From Strigamia acuminata (Eukaryota > Arthropoda > Chilopoda > Geophilomorpha > Linotaeniidae): a DNA stretch of 64,000 nucleotides. Positions 1-11,692 of this stretch are shown here, piece after piece. The notes below the pieces were generated by a model. It had not been told where the DNA came from and did not search any database. It saw nothing but the letters and a program-made list of their open reading frames with translations. Where the stretch lies: assembly GCA_949358305.1 (NCBI GenBank), contig OX442314.1, forward strand, positions 24,483,060-24,547,059, in the 5' to 3' direction. A program made the translations under genes and the position numbers. How positions within the stretch are numbered: the stretch's first letter is position 1; each line of letters begins with the position of its first letter.

Positions 1-1038
1 TTTTTTTGGAAATAAAATGACACAACAAACCCTCATTTGTATTAGGAAAAAACAAAATCCATTTCTGTCTTCGAATGCCATTCGGTGCTGATTAATCGTA
101 TGTATTTTGTTTCTTGACATGAAAAGCAAACGTTTTGAAGAACAAATTCATTGAAAAAACAAATAAAAAAAAAATTTCATTACTGAAACGATTTTGCGAT
201 TGAGCGGCTTTTCATAAATCGCTTAAAAATATTATTGGGCTCTATCTTTTGCCATCCGATTTCGCACTAATTGTAATGAACGATTCTTGAATTATTACAT
301 GACTACATAAACATATTATATACATTATGCATGTACATTATGCACAGCCATGTGCTGTGTTAGCCCAAATGTTCAAGCGAAAAGACAGCTTCACTGCCTG
401 ACTTAATAAATTCTACCCCTTTGAACCTCAAGAAGTAACAATTTTTTTTGTAAACCCAAGATATATCTTCATTGAGATAGTCCATACAAGAGAACGGAAA
501 TAACAACCTTTTATATTCTCCTTAAAAAAAAAAAAAAAAAACAAAAAAAAAACACTGCAAATTATATACCATTCAAAAGCTCTTTGCTTTAAACTGTTTA
601 AAAAATGACAGCCAATAGATAGAAAGATCTATTATCACCTGACTGAGCATATGAAGTGGATCAAAAGAGAAGAAAGCGGATTAAAGAGGAGAGATAAAAA
701 CATTTAGAAAATTAATTTCAACTCTTTTCTTTCTTTTTTTTTAACTCCGTAACTTTTTAAATTTTAATAAATCCTTTCCACCATCAGCATCCTTTTGAAA
801 TAAAAATTTAATTCCCACACGCCACTTCCAACACATTTCAAAAATGAAAAACCTAAATAAACAAAATAAAAATATAACAACTCGCATTTCAAACACGGAA
901 AAATTAAACATTTACGACCCAAAATTCAAACATTCATAAATCATAACTTAACCAAACAGAAACCAAGTTAAAAACATCTCAATCTAACAACGCGCCTCGT
1001 TATTTCGTGCTGGCGACCTTGCAGAAATGTCACGATGA
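1..1038. other. AT-rich non-coding stretch, no gene seen
   Basis: Homopolymer-rich, AT-rich sequence with an A-run near 524-551. I see no reading frame, RNA gene or repeat terminus that I can support here. It probably is intergenic or intronic host DNA. Confidence 0.6.
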
Positions 1039-1470
1039 ATGATTTTCGCCGTCGGCTCCACACTTCTGACTGCTGCCCCCTCCTACCTGCTTCACTGTAT
1101 GAAAAGAGAACCTAATTTGGACGACCAAGGTGCAATTGCATCGATCCAACATCGATCCAACATTGACCCGTCAATTAGAGCTGATGATCGTATCGCCCGA
1201 ATTCTAAAAGGAGTTAATAATTTAAGGCCGAACTTACCACGTTATGTGGCCACTTGGGACGTGGGCCTAGCTCTGAACGCCCTGCGAAAACTCTGGCCGC
1301 ATGATGATCTCGATTGGAGACAACTCCAAGAAAAACTGCTCATGCTGCTGGCTTTAACAACTGCTCAGCCGCCAGTGTTATTCCGGTACAACAAATATTA
1401 GGTGTTGCCGGTTGGACCTCCGAACAAACATTCGCGAGGTTCTACAACAACACTGGCTTGGTCCCGCTTG
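1039..1470 (+). pseudogene. DIRS-type tyrosine recombinase relic, internally deleted
   Basis: The ATG-initiated frame 1039-1401 contains residues reading NLRPNLPRYVATWDVGLALN and then KLLMLLALTTAQ, which is the N-terminal pattern of tyrosine recombinases of DIRS-group retrotransposons. Directly after it, in another frame (about 1386-1470), comes ILGVAGWTSEQTFARFYNN, which matches the C-terminal end of the same enzyme, where the catalytic tyrosine lies in the FARFY-like segment. The roughly 100-150 residues that normally carry the catalytic Arg and the His-x-x-Arg pair are missing. These enzymes circularise and integrate DIRS cDNA. This copy is dead: domain middle lost and frame changed. The family call rests on motif memory, not on a search. 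Confidence 0.7.
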
Positions 1471-1936
1471 TGACGACAAGGGGAACTGCGATTGCGGGGT
1501 TCAACAACGAAGTTGTCCCGTCAGTGGCTTTTGGGGTAGGTACAGCACCTGGCCCAGCCATCGCGGTGTTCTGCGGCGAAACGACGACCGTTTTCGCAGT
1601 TAGCAAATTTTGCATTATGTCTTTTAGCTCGTACACAGTGTCGGCTAGACATTCGATCCTATTTTGCATCCCTCTCGGCTGAACGAAGTGAAGCGGAGCG
1701 AAGCGGAGCGAACGAGTGAAAGCCGATAACATTCACTCGTGTAATTGGAGGTTTAACAGGACCCACCGACCTCCCTTGTCACAACTAAATTATCTAAGCT
1801 CCATCTAACACAAACTAATTCGTTTTCAATCACTACCTAGCGTTCTAAATGTTTAAAAATGAACGAAAATCACGCTTACCGTCAACACCGTTGATTTCGT
1901 CGACTCCATTTTGTCCTTCACTTCCTTTTTTCCAGG
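1471..1936. other. Sequence between DIRS relics, with a 2 x 10-bp tandem repeat
   Basis: No supported gene. A perfect tandem of AAGCGGAGCG occurs twice at 1691-1710. A pyrimidine tract ending in CAG (about 1921-1935) lies just before the reverse-transcriptase relic. On the minus strand an ATG near 1911 reads ten codons into GTAAGC, a donor-like site; I cannot tell whether that is real. Confidence 0.4.
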
Positions 1937-2158
1937 ATAGCTTTTAAGACTGACGTAACCCGACTAGTAGCGCCATCCCAAGCTGTGGACAAGCTTTGCC
2001 AGCAAGGCATAATTAAACAGGTCGCCCACGTTGAAGGCGAATACTTAAGTCCAATTTTCGCCGTCCCCAAGCCGGACGGATCCGTACGGATTATTTTAAA
2101 TCTAAAGAAGTTCAACGAGAGCTTAGATTATCTCCATTTTAAAATGGCCTCGCTTAAT
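1937..2158 (+). pseudogene. DIRS-type reverse transcriptase N-terminal fragment
   Basis: An open frame without ATG reads, in part, EYLSPIFAVPKPDGSVRI followed by ILNLKKFNESLDYLHFKMAS. This is the start of the reverse transcriptase fingers of DIRS/Ngaro-type elements, where the K-x-DG-S-x-R and the LNLKxLNE...HFKM blocks are characteristic. The catalytic YxDD region is absent; the similarity stops at an A-rich stretch at about 2160. In known DIRS elements the recombinase follows RT, whereas here the recombinase relic lies upstream, so the two scraps may come from two insertions or from a rearranged copy. Non-functional. Confidence 0.75.
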
Positions 2159-2159
2159 G

Positions 2160-3443
2160 ACATAAAAAATAAAAAAAATAAAAACACAAATAAAGTGTGT
2201 ACAGGTGAACGTGCCAGCGACTTTGCAGTACCCACGAGGAAAAGGTAACCGGTATTTCTATTGGTTCACCAAACCTTTTCTTTCTGCTGTGAATAGCACA
2301 TGGATGAGGTCCCTTTTGCACACTTTCGATTCGTGGCCTGAACAGGCACAGACTTCCTCCTTTGGCGAGACCCTTTTGTGTTTGCCCTTCACACGCCACC
2401 TTCTGGCACCAGCAGCGATCGGCAAAAATTCAATTGGATCATTTTGTTCCGTTACAGAGGCACTTTCTCCCCACAGAGTCCTCTCTGCTTCCAACCGGTT
2501 TCCTCCTGCGTTTCACCATTTCGTCTCTCGACACCCCCGCCTTCTTAATCCTTTGACTCCTCGGAAAACATGGTCACAGATAGTGACGTTGAGAGAGGGA
2601 AAAAAATCCTTCTTGAGACCGAAGTTCGTTTGCGATTTAAATTGATTTGTGCATCGACAAGAAAATAAAACAATAAAAAGAAAATTCCATCCATTTATGA
2701 GGAAGAAAAAACCACTTTTTCACAGAGTTAAGTGGTTTTCGAACACTATTTTTTCCTTCTCTCTTTTTTTAATAGGTCAATCTCTTTTAATTAGATCTGC
2801 CGGCAATTTCGAAGAATCCTTTGACAAAGATTTTACAGGAAGTCGAGAAGCGAGAAAAATCTTTCAATTTGGAACCGATCCAACTTTATTCAACAAAAAA
2901 AAGAAAAAAAAAAAAAAGAAAAACGCTTCCCCACATATATAAATTATCTTGAAAAACTCCAGATTAAAACACTCACCTAGTCGCGACGTTCCTCCCACTG
3001 CAACAGCAAATTGGAATGGAGGAAAGAACAGAAAAATTGCCGAGAAAATTAAATTAAATTCCAAGCGCTTTAAGAACGGAAGAAATAAAAAATATATATA
3101 TACAGTATATATAAATAAATAAAAAAAAATCTAACATTTAAAAAAAAAAAATCTTTCACTAGATGACTCAGTTTAATTAATTGCCTTTGATTAGGCCGTA
3201 ATTTCCGTTTCAAAGTGAGATACAGTAACTAAATTCAAATTCAGATTGGGTTGTCGCTCCACCGTTACGGTTTCAACTAGTGGAGAAAATGGGCACTCAA
3301 TTTGCAATAGGAAATGAAAGAGACAATTTCAAGCTAGGATATCTGCCCCCTTTTTTCAAAAGCTTTCCTGCACCACACCAACTAAATTGTGTGTTGTGTG
3401 ATTGATCAAATATGTGATTCATGGTCAGCAACGAGATGGTTTA
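2160..3443. other. Non-coding AT-rich stretch
   Basis: Contains A-runs (2897-2922, 3121-3151) and a TA microsatellite near 3091-3120. The open frames here are short and lack recognisable domains. One possible minus-strand microexon (2977-2997) is listed separately. Confidence 0.5.
2977..2997 (-). other. Candidate 21-nt microexon on the minus strand
   Basis: Read on the minus strand, a long pyrimidine-rich tract ending TTGCTGTTGCAG precedes 21 nt, which are followed at once by GTGAGTG, a good splice donor. Twenty-one nucleotides is in phase with the reading frame. One of the three frames contains a stop at its end, the others are open. No neighbouring exon could be joined to it, so this is a splice-signal observation only. 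Confidence 0.22.
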
Positions 3444-3669
3444 CATGGTTCAAAAATATATTTTACAATATATTGCTTTTCACTTAATGCATTTCATAAT
3501 ACAATTGAAAAAAATGCATTTCGAAAATGCATTTATGTATTGGGAACGCATTTCATAACACATTTTACAAAATCTATTATCATTTATAAACCAATAGCAT
3601 GCAAAACACATTCTCGTGAAACCCAAGTTGCATTATAATATAATTCCAATGTATTTTTTTAACCACATG
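3444..3669. mobile_element. Small palindromic MITE, copy A
   Basis: Begins CATGGTTCAAAAATATATT and ends with AATGTATTTTTTTAACCACATG, an imperfect inverted terminal repeat. The interior has nested inverted repeats around TGCATTT...AAATGCA. A second, diverged copy lies at 13030-13231 and shares the segments around ATTGGGAAC, CCAATAGCATGCAAAA and the right terminus. There is no coding capacity. Class is uncertain; no clear target duplication was found. Confidence 0.55.
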
Positions 3670-5751
3670 AGAAAATAGAAAAATTACTGTAAAACTGGGG
3701 TTAAATAAAGTTTAATTATAATACCACTAATTTTTTCTGCTTTACTTTTTTAATTTGCTTTTTCTTCGCTTTATTTACGAGCTGCAAGCCAATTATTTAA
3801 CTGTGTTCGATTATGTCAGGTAAACTATAAAATCTCATTAGATTTTCTTAAAAGCATTTGTCTAGGCATGTGTGAAATTCCGGGAAAAAATCGTCGATCG
3901 AACAAGCAACAATTTTCTAATTAAAATCAACTTACAAAATTCTAATTTTTTTCTCTCTCTCTCAATTTCACAACTTAATGAAAAGAAGACCCCCAAAAAA
4001 ACACAACTATCACTCTTATGTTGTTATTCCAAAATGTACAAAATTGTGTCAAGATTAAAAAAAAAAAAAGAAAAAAAAACGTAAAAATAAAAATAAAATC
4101 GATCCAATCCCACAAACCTTTGCACATAAAAATCCAACATGGCAGAATGTCGCGTGCGAGGTCTCAAAGGGCAAGTAAATTGTTCCTGGGGGTATGGTTT
4201 CGACGTCACAAGACTTCACGTGATCGCAATATGTTGCACTTGTTTACGGTTGCCCTCTGAGTTACCTACAGAGGTCATACGAGATAAAATGTAAAAAAAA
4301 CAAAGTAAATAAAATCACTAGAACAATCTGAAGGCATATAATCACAAAGATGCTTTGCAAAGACTTTGTTTCCAACGATGTAAGCCTATTGGCCTAAATT
4401 ATTAAAACCACAAAGAACGCTAATGCTCTGTGGTGGCCAATCTTACAATTGACAACAACCACTCCAATGGACACAAGAAATGCTCCTATAACCCAACAGG
4501 ATTTAGAAATTTCCATTTTAATTTTACCAAAATTTACCATAAATTTACAACAAATTCCGCATCCAATATATTCACACATATACGGTATTATTACGCCAGT
4601 ATTTAAAAAATTAAACAATAAGTGATTTAAACAAGCACAATTAATTTACACGCGTTTAAAACCAGCTAATAAATGGAAATAATACTCGAACATCCGTTAC
4701 ACACGATCATTGTATCGTCCCATCTGCCATTAGGGACAAGGAATTACGTTGTAACACGACGAATGCAGTTTACGACAGACGGAATTAACCCTTAATTATA
4801 TTCAAGAGACGTTCGCCAATTCACCCCGAGTTGTATTTTGCAGCGCTACTATATGTCCAATACCATGCACACAGACATACGCGACATGCACAAATGCATG
4901 TCCCTAAATGCGTCCTTTGGTGCAAACATGCCCCCTCTAATGAGAGGTGCAAATTGCCAATTTAGGTAATACCCACATGCGTCATGAGTAAAATAGAACC
5001 GACGCAGCATCGAAACCACGTCGCATTACTATTCCGCTGATGCTCAAAACACTCCGCTTGGCACCGAAGAAGGTTCTATCAATGCTGAAACTTTCGCGAG
5101 CTGAATTACCCCAGTGACCCCATGGGCTGCGAGGTCATTGAGAAAATACAGCAAGCGCCTCATTAAACAACATTACTTTTTCACCTTAATTGAGCGTAAT
5201 TTCCGGATTCGAGTTAAATATGTGTTGGATCATGATGCAAACGTTAGTTGAGTGTGTACACAAGCATCATTCGCTCTTTAGTGTCCGGAAGGAAGCCAAA
5301 TATAGCGAGAAGAAATTGCTTCTCACCTTGGCGTGCCACTAACCAATTGGACGAGTCACTTAGGAATTCCTGACCCAAACATCAGCCCATCAGTCGAAGT
5401 AAACGGTCCCCGTCCTCCTTAAAGCCACAGACAGTTCTGTCTTGGCAACGAGCCCCGGTCAGGCGCAATTTCTTAATTAAATGGGACAAACTAAGAAGTA
5501 CTTGCCCCTGCGAACCGTCCACGACCGATCGTTTCCATCAATCGAAAACAACATCGGGCCAGAGTCACGAACAACCTCGTTACGCTCTTTTATTCGCTCT
5601 TTCTCAATTACTCACCTTCTTTTTTTCGCTCCCCTTCCCTTAAAATCTCCTTCTCTTAGCACGTAAACACATTTAAAAGATGCGACTTAATTCGATTGCC
5701 AGCCGAAGCTTTTCTCTATGGGATTCGGAAATTGCACTCTACTACTAAAAA

Positions 5752-5784
<33 letters not shown>

Positions 5785-8700
5785 TTGAGAGAGGAGAAGT
5801 AGGTCGAGCCTCGACAGATCAAAATGACCTTTCAGCTTATTAAGTGAATTAAGCAAATTGAATCTCCAATGGGAAATTACCCGGCACTCAGACTTGCTAA
5901 ACGAAGGGATATTGTGATGGTATTTTTGCTTCGTTGACATCTCAGTTCCAAGTCCTTGCTCAATAAAATACATTTCCAGTCGAGTTTAACATTACTTGGA
6001 GCATAGTCGACGTCAATTCAAACCATTTTGCGTAAATCACAAAATTTATCCGAATAAAAAGATAAAAGAAAAAAAAAACAGGAAAACCAAAAGTGAACCG
6101 CATTAAGTGAATAGATTTTCCATTGACAGTCAAGTAAACAACATCTCAGCCTGAAACTAACTCAACATGTCTCATTTTGCTAGGAGTGAATGTTATTAAG
6201 CATAAATGAAGCACTTACAAACGTAAACAAACACGTTCTTAGTTTTTCAGCTATTCAAGAGCAGTAGAAAAAATACAAGTGAATAAATCTAACATTAAGA
6301 GTAAGGGGTAGATCATTCCAATGTTTAAATTTAAAGCAATGCTATGGTAATGCCTCGTCTCCTTAATGCAGACACGAAAACAAAACGTTCCGAAACGAAA
6401 ATGCAAGTAGTTGTGTCTGAAATGGCAGATCGAATCGAAAACAACCAACAACGAAATGAGCTGGCATGATCACGGTTCCGTAGGGCAACAGTAAGTGCAA
6501 ACAAGTTATTATAGGACGAGTGAATCGTAATTGAGGGTATTACTCTTGCGACAATAAAGTAAAGCACTCTCGCTATATCTAATCTTGAAGATGACCCAAT
6601 GGAATGGAGTCGTCTGCAAGTCTCCCTAAGGTGAGCGAGAAATCTAATAGCCAGACCAGCGCATTAAAATAATTTTTAAGTCAACTAATCGCAATGTTTT
6701 TCTTTCCTTTTCCCCTTCTTTTTGTACTTTTGTAGCAGTCTGTCACTGTCACCATCAATGTATTGGTCAAACACGATCCATAAAACCATGACAGTACGAC
6801 ACGTAGCTGGAAAAAGGTCACACAGAGGTCAGTGCTATGCCAGAAAACCGTCAATTCTGTATAAGGGTTACTACGGAAGTCCCGTTACAATTTTATTTTA
6901 TGTTAAAGTCGCTTAGCACCAGATGGCGCTATTACAAAACTATCATCACAGAATATGACACTACAATAACTTTTATGAATGAGCTTACTGCTGTTAATTC
7001 CTGAGTGAATACAATTAGTAACCTTTTCTAAGTGATTGAGTCTCGTTAATAATTGTAGGATTGGGAGTATACGGCGGGGTGCGCTTTAGGTGTTAATCAG
7101 GAAGAAGAGTCGTCCGATGCGGGTTTGAAAGTCTCACAAGAGATTAGACAAATTTACATGAATTTCGTTTGAAAATTTGGTTTGAATTAAAGTGTGATAA
7201 TCTTAATCACGGTGATTAAATTTGAGGCAAGCTCGTTCTGATTTACATTCGAATTTGAATAAGTTTGCCGTTCAATTTTCGATACTTGGTCAATGTCAAT
7301 TTGCGTGAGTGTGCGGATGTGCGCATGCGGTAAAATTGCATTTCATGGAATGTTTAAAAGTTTCAAAACCATTAATTATAATTTTACACAAGTGTGGTCA
7401 TTCGTGTAATTTTTCACTCCCAATTTGGGTTGAAATAAAGTTCCATCCTCATCTTAATTGAATCAGCAAATGTCCAAACGTTAACTGAGCAACGCTTCAA
7501 GATAACATTCATCGACGTTGTACTTATTTTCTAAATGATTAATTCCCTACACGATTTCCTCAGGATAAAAATTATTTGAAAACAAAATCAAACATTTTAA
7601 TACTTCATAGAATAAATAAATGTATGTACGATGATGTACCAATGATTTTGGACAAGATTCAACACGATTTTCTTATTTTTGTTTTTAATTTTTTATGTAC
7701 TGCATACATACATAAAATATATATATTTTTAATTCAATTTTAAAGCAGAAACAAAACGGGGAAGAAAAAAAAAATGTTGAAACAGATGTTTTCAAAATTA
7801 GCAAACCCCAACAAAGACATCATTGCTCGACTAGGAGAACGACAATTTCGCTTCATAAAGCCAAATAAAAAGCAACTTAGCGGAAAAAGCAACTAGAAGG
7901 CAAGACAAATGGACAAGTAGACGATGCTCCTCCCTTAGAAAAGACTTTACTTTGGATGCGACTAAACGCACCGTGAGAATGTTTATGTATGAGCCGAGCA
8001 CTTGGCTGGAAACAACGAGAATTGATGACGAGCAGCCCCTAGTTTCATACAAAACTTAACTCCCTAGGCCTGTATATTACCTTCTCTTGACACAAACATT
8101 TCCCTATTTCCACACACAATAACCTACCAATTCGCAGCAAATCCAGCAATAAAACTCCTACCGCCGTTCTGATGTTTAAATAAACTAAAAACAAACGCAT
8201 GTTTGATTCATACTGCACCAACACAGCGATAAACCATGATGCTTTACTTTGACAGCTGTAAATGTTGTTTATGGCGATCTTTATTGTTTATGCGAATTAT
8301 TTATTACCGATAAATCAACTAGAATATTCCTTTCGTTTATTTGTCACGCCCTGCTTCATAAATTGTATCTGACTAATTAATTAAGAAAAAAATTCATTCT
8401 ATCAATATTTGACTATGTTTCAACGAGATAAATTCGAGATTGATTCGTGATTCCACGAGCAGCGTGTTATTTGTTAAAAATTCCATTTCAATTTCTAAAT
8501 TAAAATACAACCACAAACCCCGTATAAATTACCCAATAAAATAGTGAGATGTTATTGCCAATCATTGCAGTCAGGATATATGTCAAAAATATCAATCACG
8601 GCACTCATGCATCATTCATAGTCAATCCATCACGCCGTCCATTCCCAACATTTTCAATGAATACACATTTTATCCAGATTTATTTTATTCCTCCGTCTTT

Positions 8701-10092
8701 AAAACTTGATTCTAAAACTTACCACTTCATCCTATATCATCTTGCCAGAACATTTCCCAAACTTCTGCAACTCATATTACTCATGGATGAAGTCCAAATG
8801 CTCCGTGCAAAACGAAAATTCAACATCGCATTACGTTTTATTTTAAATTCCATCCATAAAGTAACGCGTACAAGTCATTAATGCACTAAGTTTCATCACT
8901 CATTCTAAAAAGCTTTTTTAAATGCATTTAGATTACAATTTTGCACCTGCTATAATTACAAAGAGCCGCCGCCAAATTAAAGACGTTTGCACGCAATTAA
9001 ATACCCTAGTGGACGTAAATTATAAAATTCTAATTATTTAGTCATAATCCTCTGTTAAGACTGTTGCCTAACAACGGTTATTAAACTCCATGATGAATGC
9101 TAATAGCCAATCTTTATGCTCCAAAGCACGTCTACACTTGAAGTATAAACACTTTTTCCAAATTATAGAACCGAAATAAAATATAAAAAATATAAAAAAA
9201 TATAAAAAATAATCATTTTGCCACACATTTAAAAAAAATCAATCCAAAATTCCCTTTGTGTGTTATCGTTTTCACGCCTTTACACAGAAAGAAAATCGAT
9301 AAAAACAGATTACACCCAAACGGCTCAAATATATTGCTTATATATCTAATATAAGCAATAAGCAATCGATATTGTCGAGTAATATAGAATGCCGATATCG
9401 ATTTAACATCAAATCCTATTTATACGAGACACGATTTGGGTATTTGCGCTGCTGAGACAATTCCGTTGACTTTCTATTTTTTATTTTTTAAACAACGAAA
9501 CGAAACGAAACGAAAGCCAATGCACGTGATCCATTCCCAATGAAATGTTCGAAAGGTCATTGCGAAAACTGGCGTTTTACAAAGGCATTCACATTCCCTT
9601 TAATGTGTCATTTTATTATATTTTATTTTATTTTTGCATTTTGTTTGATCTAATTTTATAATATTTATTTCAACTCAACATTTCAACTTTCATACGAAGC
9701 CAGAGACTTTTGGAACTTCGATAACGCATCTAGAATCAACAGTCATATTTTTCAATTGCTCCAAATCATAAAATTCGCATCAAATAACGTCGGATTTTGA
9801 AATGCATCGAAAACGAGTTCGATCGCAATTGGACTCAGTCATCGTTTGCATAATAACAAGCGATTTAGCCCATCGTTTCGGAGAATTAGCCGACCGCTAT
9901 TCGTGGCACGCTAATTAATTTCGCAAGTTCAAATTAAGAGCGCAGCAATTATGTAAATTATTTTTTCCCCCGTCTTTCTCGAGCAGTTTGTATGTGTATG
10001 AAGCAAATTGAAGCGTTTGGTGTAGCGGTTCAGTGGCAGGTGTGGCACGACGAAGCCCGTTTCAAATGCTGATATTGTATTCAGTCTAACAC
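3670..10092. other. Long AT-rich non-coding region
   Basis: I found no supported exon. Notable pieces: a run of about 25 A at 5759-5784, a short hairpin ATTGCTTATAT / ATATAAGCAAT near 9331-9357, a small CGAAA tandem near 9495-9514, and a CTCF-like motif at 6921-6930. Frames such as 8549-8881 have no domain and no codon signal that I trust. Confidence 0.5.
6921..6930 (+). promoter_or_regulatory. CTCF-like motif AGATGGCGCT
   Basis: The decamer, preceded by CC, agrees with the core described for arthropod CTCF sites. A ten-base match has limited specificity. The same decamer is present in both LTRs of element 1. Confidence 0.25.
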
Positions 10093-10455
10093 ATGAAGGC
10101 AACAGCTGTCGCGTATCGACTCATTCGTGCTATACACTTGTGCAGCTCATCTCTCAAACCACCAGCAAATTTTCATAATTCCTTGCAAAACTATACTAGT
10201 GGGCGATCGAGCGACGAGCGGGCCGTCGAAAATTCGCACCGGTCGGCCGTGGAGTGGTCGGGGGCAGAGACAAAGTGGACGAGGTCGACCCTCATAAACT
10301 CGATTAAGCAAAGTGCTTTAGAAGATTGTGCTCACTCGATTTATAATCCTCCGCAGCTGAAATCCAAATCGATCGATGCTTTTAATCCTTTGTTTACTCC
10401 CGGGAGTCCGCTGTTGGTTGCGCTCCTTCTCATCCTCGTTTTAAAGCAGGTGTGA
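10093..10455 (+). other. 120-codon open frame in a locally GC-richer patch, doubtful
   Basis: ATG-initiated frame with a hydrophobic C-terminal segment (SPLLVALLLILVL) running to a stop directly after AAGCAG|GTGTGA. The patch 10200-10300 is GC-richer than its surroundings and CpG-containing, which would fit a promoter or first exon. I recognise no domain. It may be a chance frame. Confidence 0.15.
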
Positions 10456-11099
10456 CTCGACTCAGAGCAGGGATATTAATCGACCCACACTCCGACACAC
10501 ATTCTCATTAATTCTCTCTTCACTTTACTTTTCTGATTAGTTAATTACATTCTACCACATCTGTCTCCCTCCGAAATGTGCTCAAACTACTAACAAATTG
10601 CCTCATAATAATTCAAATTCATCCTTTAGTCTGCAGATTTTCAATTTCGTCGTATTTATACTCGAAAATAATGCTTTTTTTGTCGGGAAAATGCGGGCCG
10701 GTGAAATTAGTTTGTATTTTAAAGATTTTAAAAATATTTAATTTAAAGGTCATGTGCACTATACTTACCGGTATGTATACAGCCGTTTTCAAATCGTTAA
10801 AAAAAATTCTGTTTATACCGAATGGCCCAAATAAAAAATGTATCTCTACATTATTAATCATTAGTTCTGGGCAGTGTTGTTTAATTAACGTTTATGGTGG
10901 AGTTTCTTCCACTCTTTCGTTTGGTGTTTAGTTTTTGACGATCCGAGCTTTCGTTCTCGAGATATTTGCGATTTTAATCAATTTTTGTCCCAATTCGCAG
11001 TACAAGATCGCGCGAGATTTTGCTAGATTTTATGCCTTTACTCACGGTTTAGAGATGAATACATCGCCTGTAAGCTGTATGAAGATTGGAAAGTTTGAC

Positions 11100-11149
11100 C
11101 CATAGAGTAAATAATGTACATTCTTTAATGTACATTCTTTACTCTATGG
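11100..11149. repeat. 50-bp inverted repeat flanked by a short direct repeat
   Basis: Arms CCATAGAGTAAA (11100-11111) and TTTACTCTATGG (11138-11149) are perfect complements, with TAATGTACATTC and AATGTACATTC in direct order between them. TTTGACC stands on both outer sides, so the palindrome sits between copies of one heptamer, as after a small insertion or a template-switch event. Confidence 0.6.
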
Positions 11150-11159
11150 TTTGACCGTT

Positions 11160-11354
11160 CAACCTAACCTTCGCGGCAGCCATTTTGAATTTAGTTGTAA
11201 AAACCAAAACCCGACATAAACAGCAACATCAAGAACAATTCCAGCGTTGTTTTTGTTTTTGCAGTTTATAATGATGGTTTTTGGCCGTTTTTGACGTCCA
11301 TTCCGTTTACAGAAGCTCCATAAACGATAAAAAGAGAAACATTGAATGCACCTA
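11160..11354. mobile_element. MITE relic related to that at 27492-28454
   Basis: The left part (a segment reading GGCAGCCATTTTGAATTTAG followed by TTGTAAAAACCAAAACCC) is the reverse complement of sequence at about 27629-27680, and the right end TTGAATGCACCTA matches the termini at 28359-28371 and 28442-28454. A further inverted repeat (ACGATAAAAAGAGAAA near 11326 against TTTCTCTTTTTATCG near 11391) lies at its right side. Non-coding and diverged. Confidence 0.55.
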
Positions 11355-11507
11355 TTCGCAAACAACTTGAAAAACCACTGCAGTTATAATTTCTCTTTTT
11401 ATCGCTAACCATTTTGCTTACCAAAACACTAAAAACAGCAAAAACAAAACCATCGCGAATGCAACTAGGTAATATTTTCTTTCGAGTTGCTCAACATCGC
11501 GGAACTG

Positions 11508-11692
11508 ATGTCACACGGTTCAAAATTCCCAGCTTTCTGCATTTTAATTTTAATTATGATTTTTGGCGAAATTAGATCTGCGCGTTCCGCAGCTAAGCAC
11601 GAGTTCCCGCGTTGCACCACATCCATGGCACTCCCAAGCAACAAAATCGTATTCACAGTGATAATTGGCGGCAACATTAGTGCACTTGGTCT
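11508..11692 (+). CDS. Candidate first coding exon with signal peptide
   Basis: From the ATG at 11508 the frame begins MSHGSK and continues FPAFCILILIMIFG, then EIRSARSA: a short polar start, a hydrophobic core and a small-residue cleavage zone, as in a secretory signal peptide. The frame stays open to CT|GTAAGTG at 11691-11699, a near-ideal splice donor, and would end soon after if not spliced. About 40 residues follow the signal, ending in FTVIIGGNISALG. I do not recognise the protein. The exon would belong to a secreted or membrane protein whose remaining exons lie further downstream and were not found. Being short, it could still be chance; the donor and the signal peptide together are the argument. 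Confidence 0.35.
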
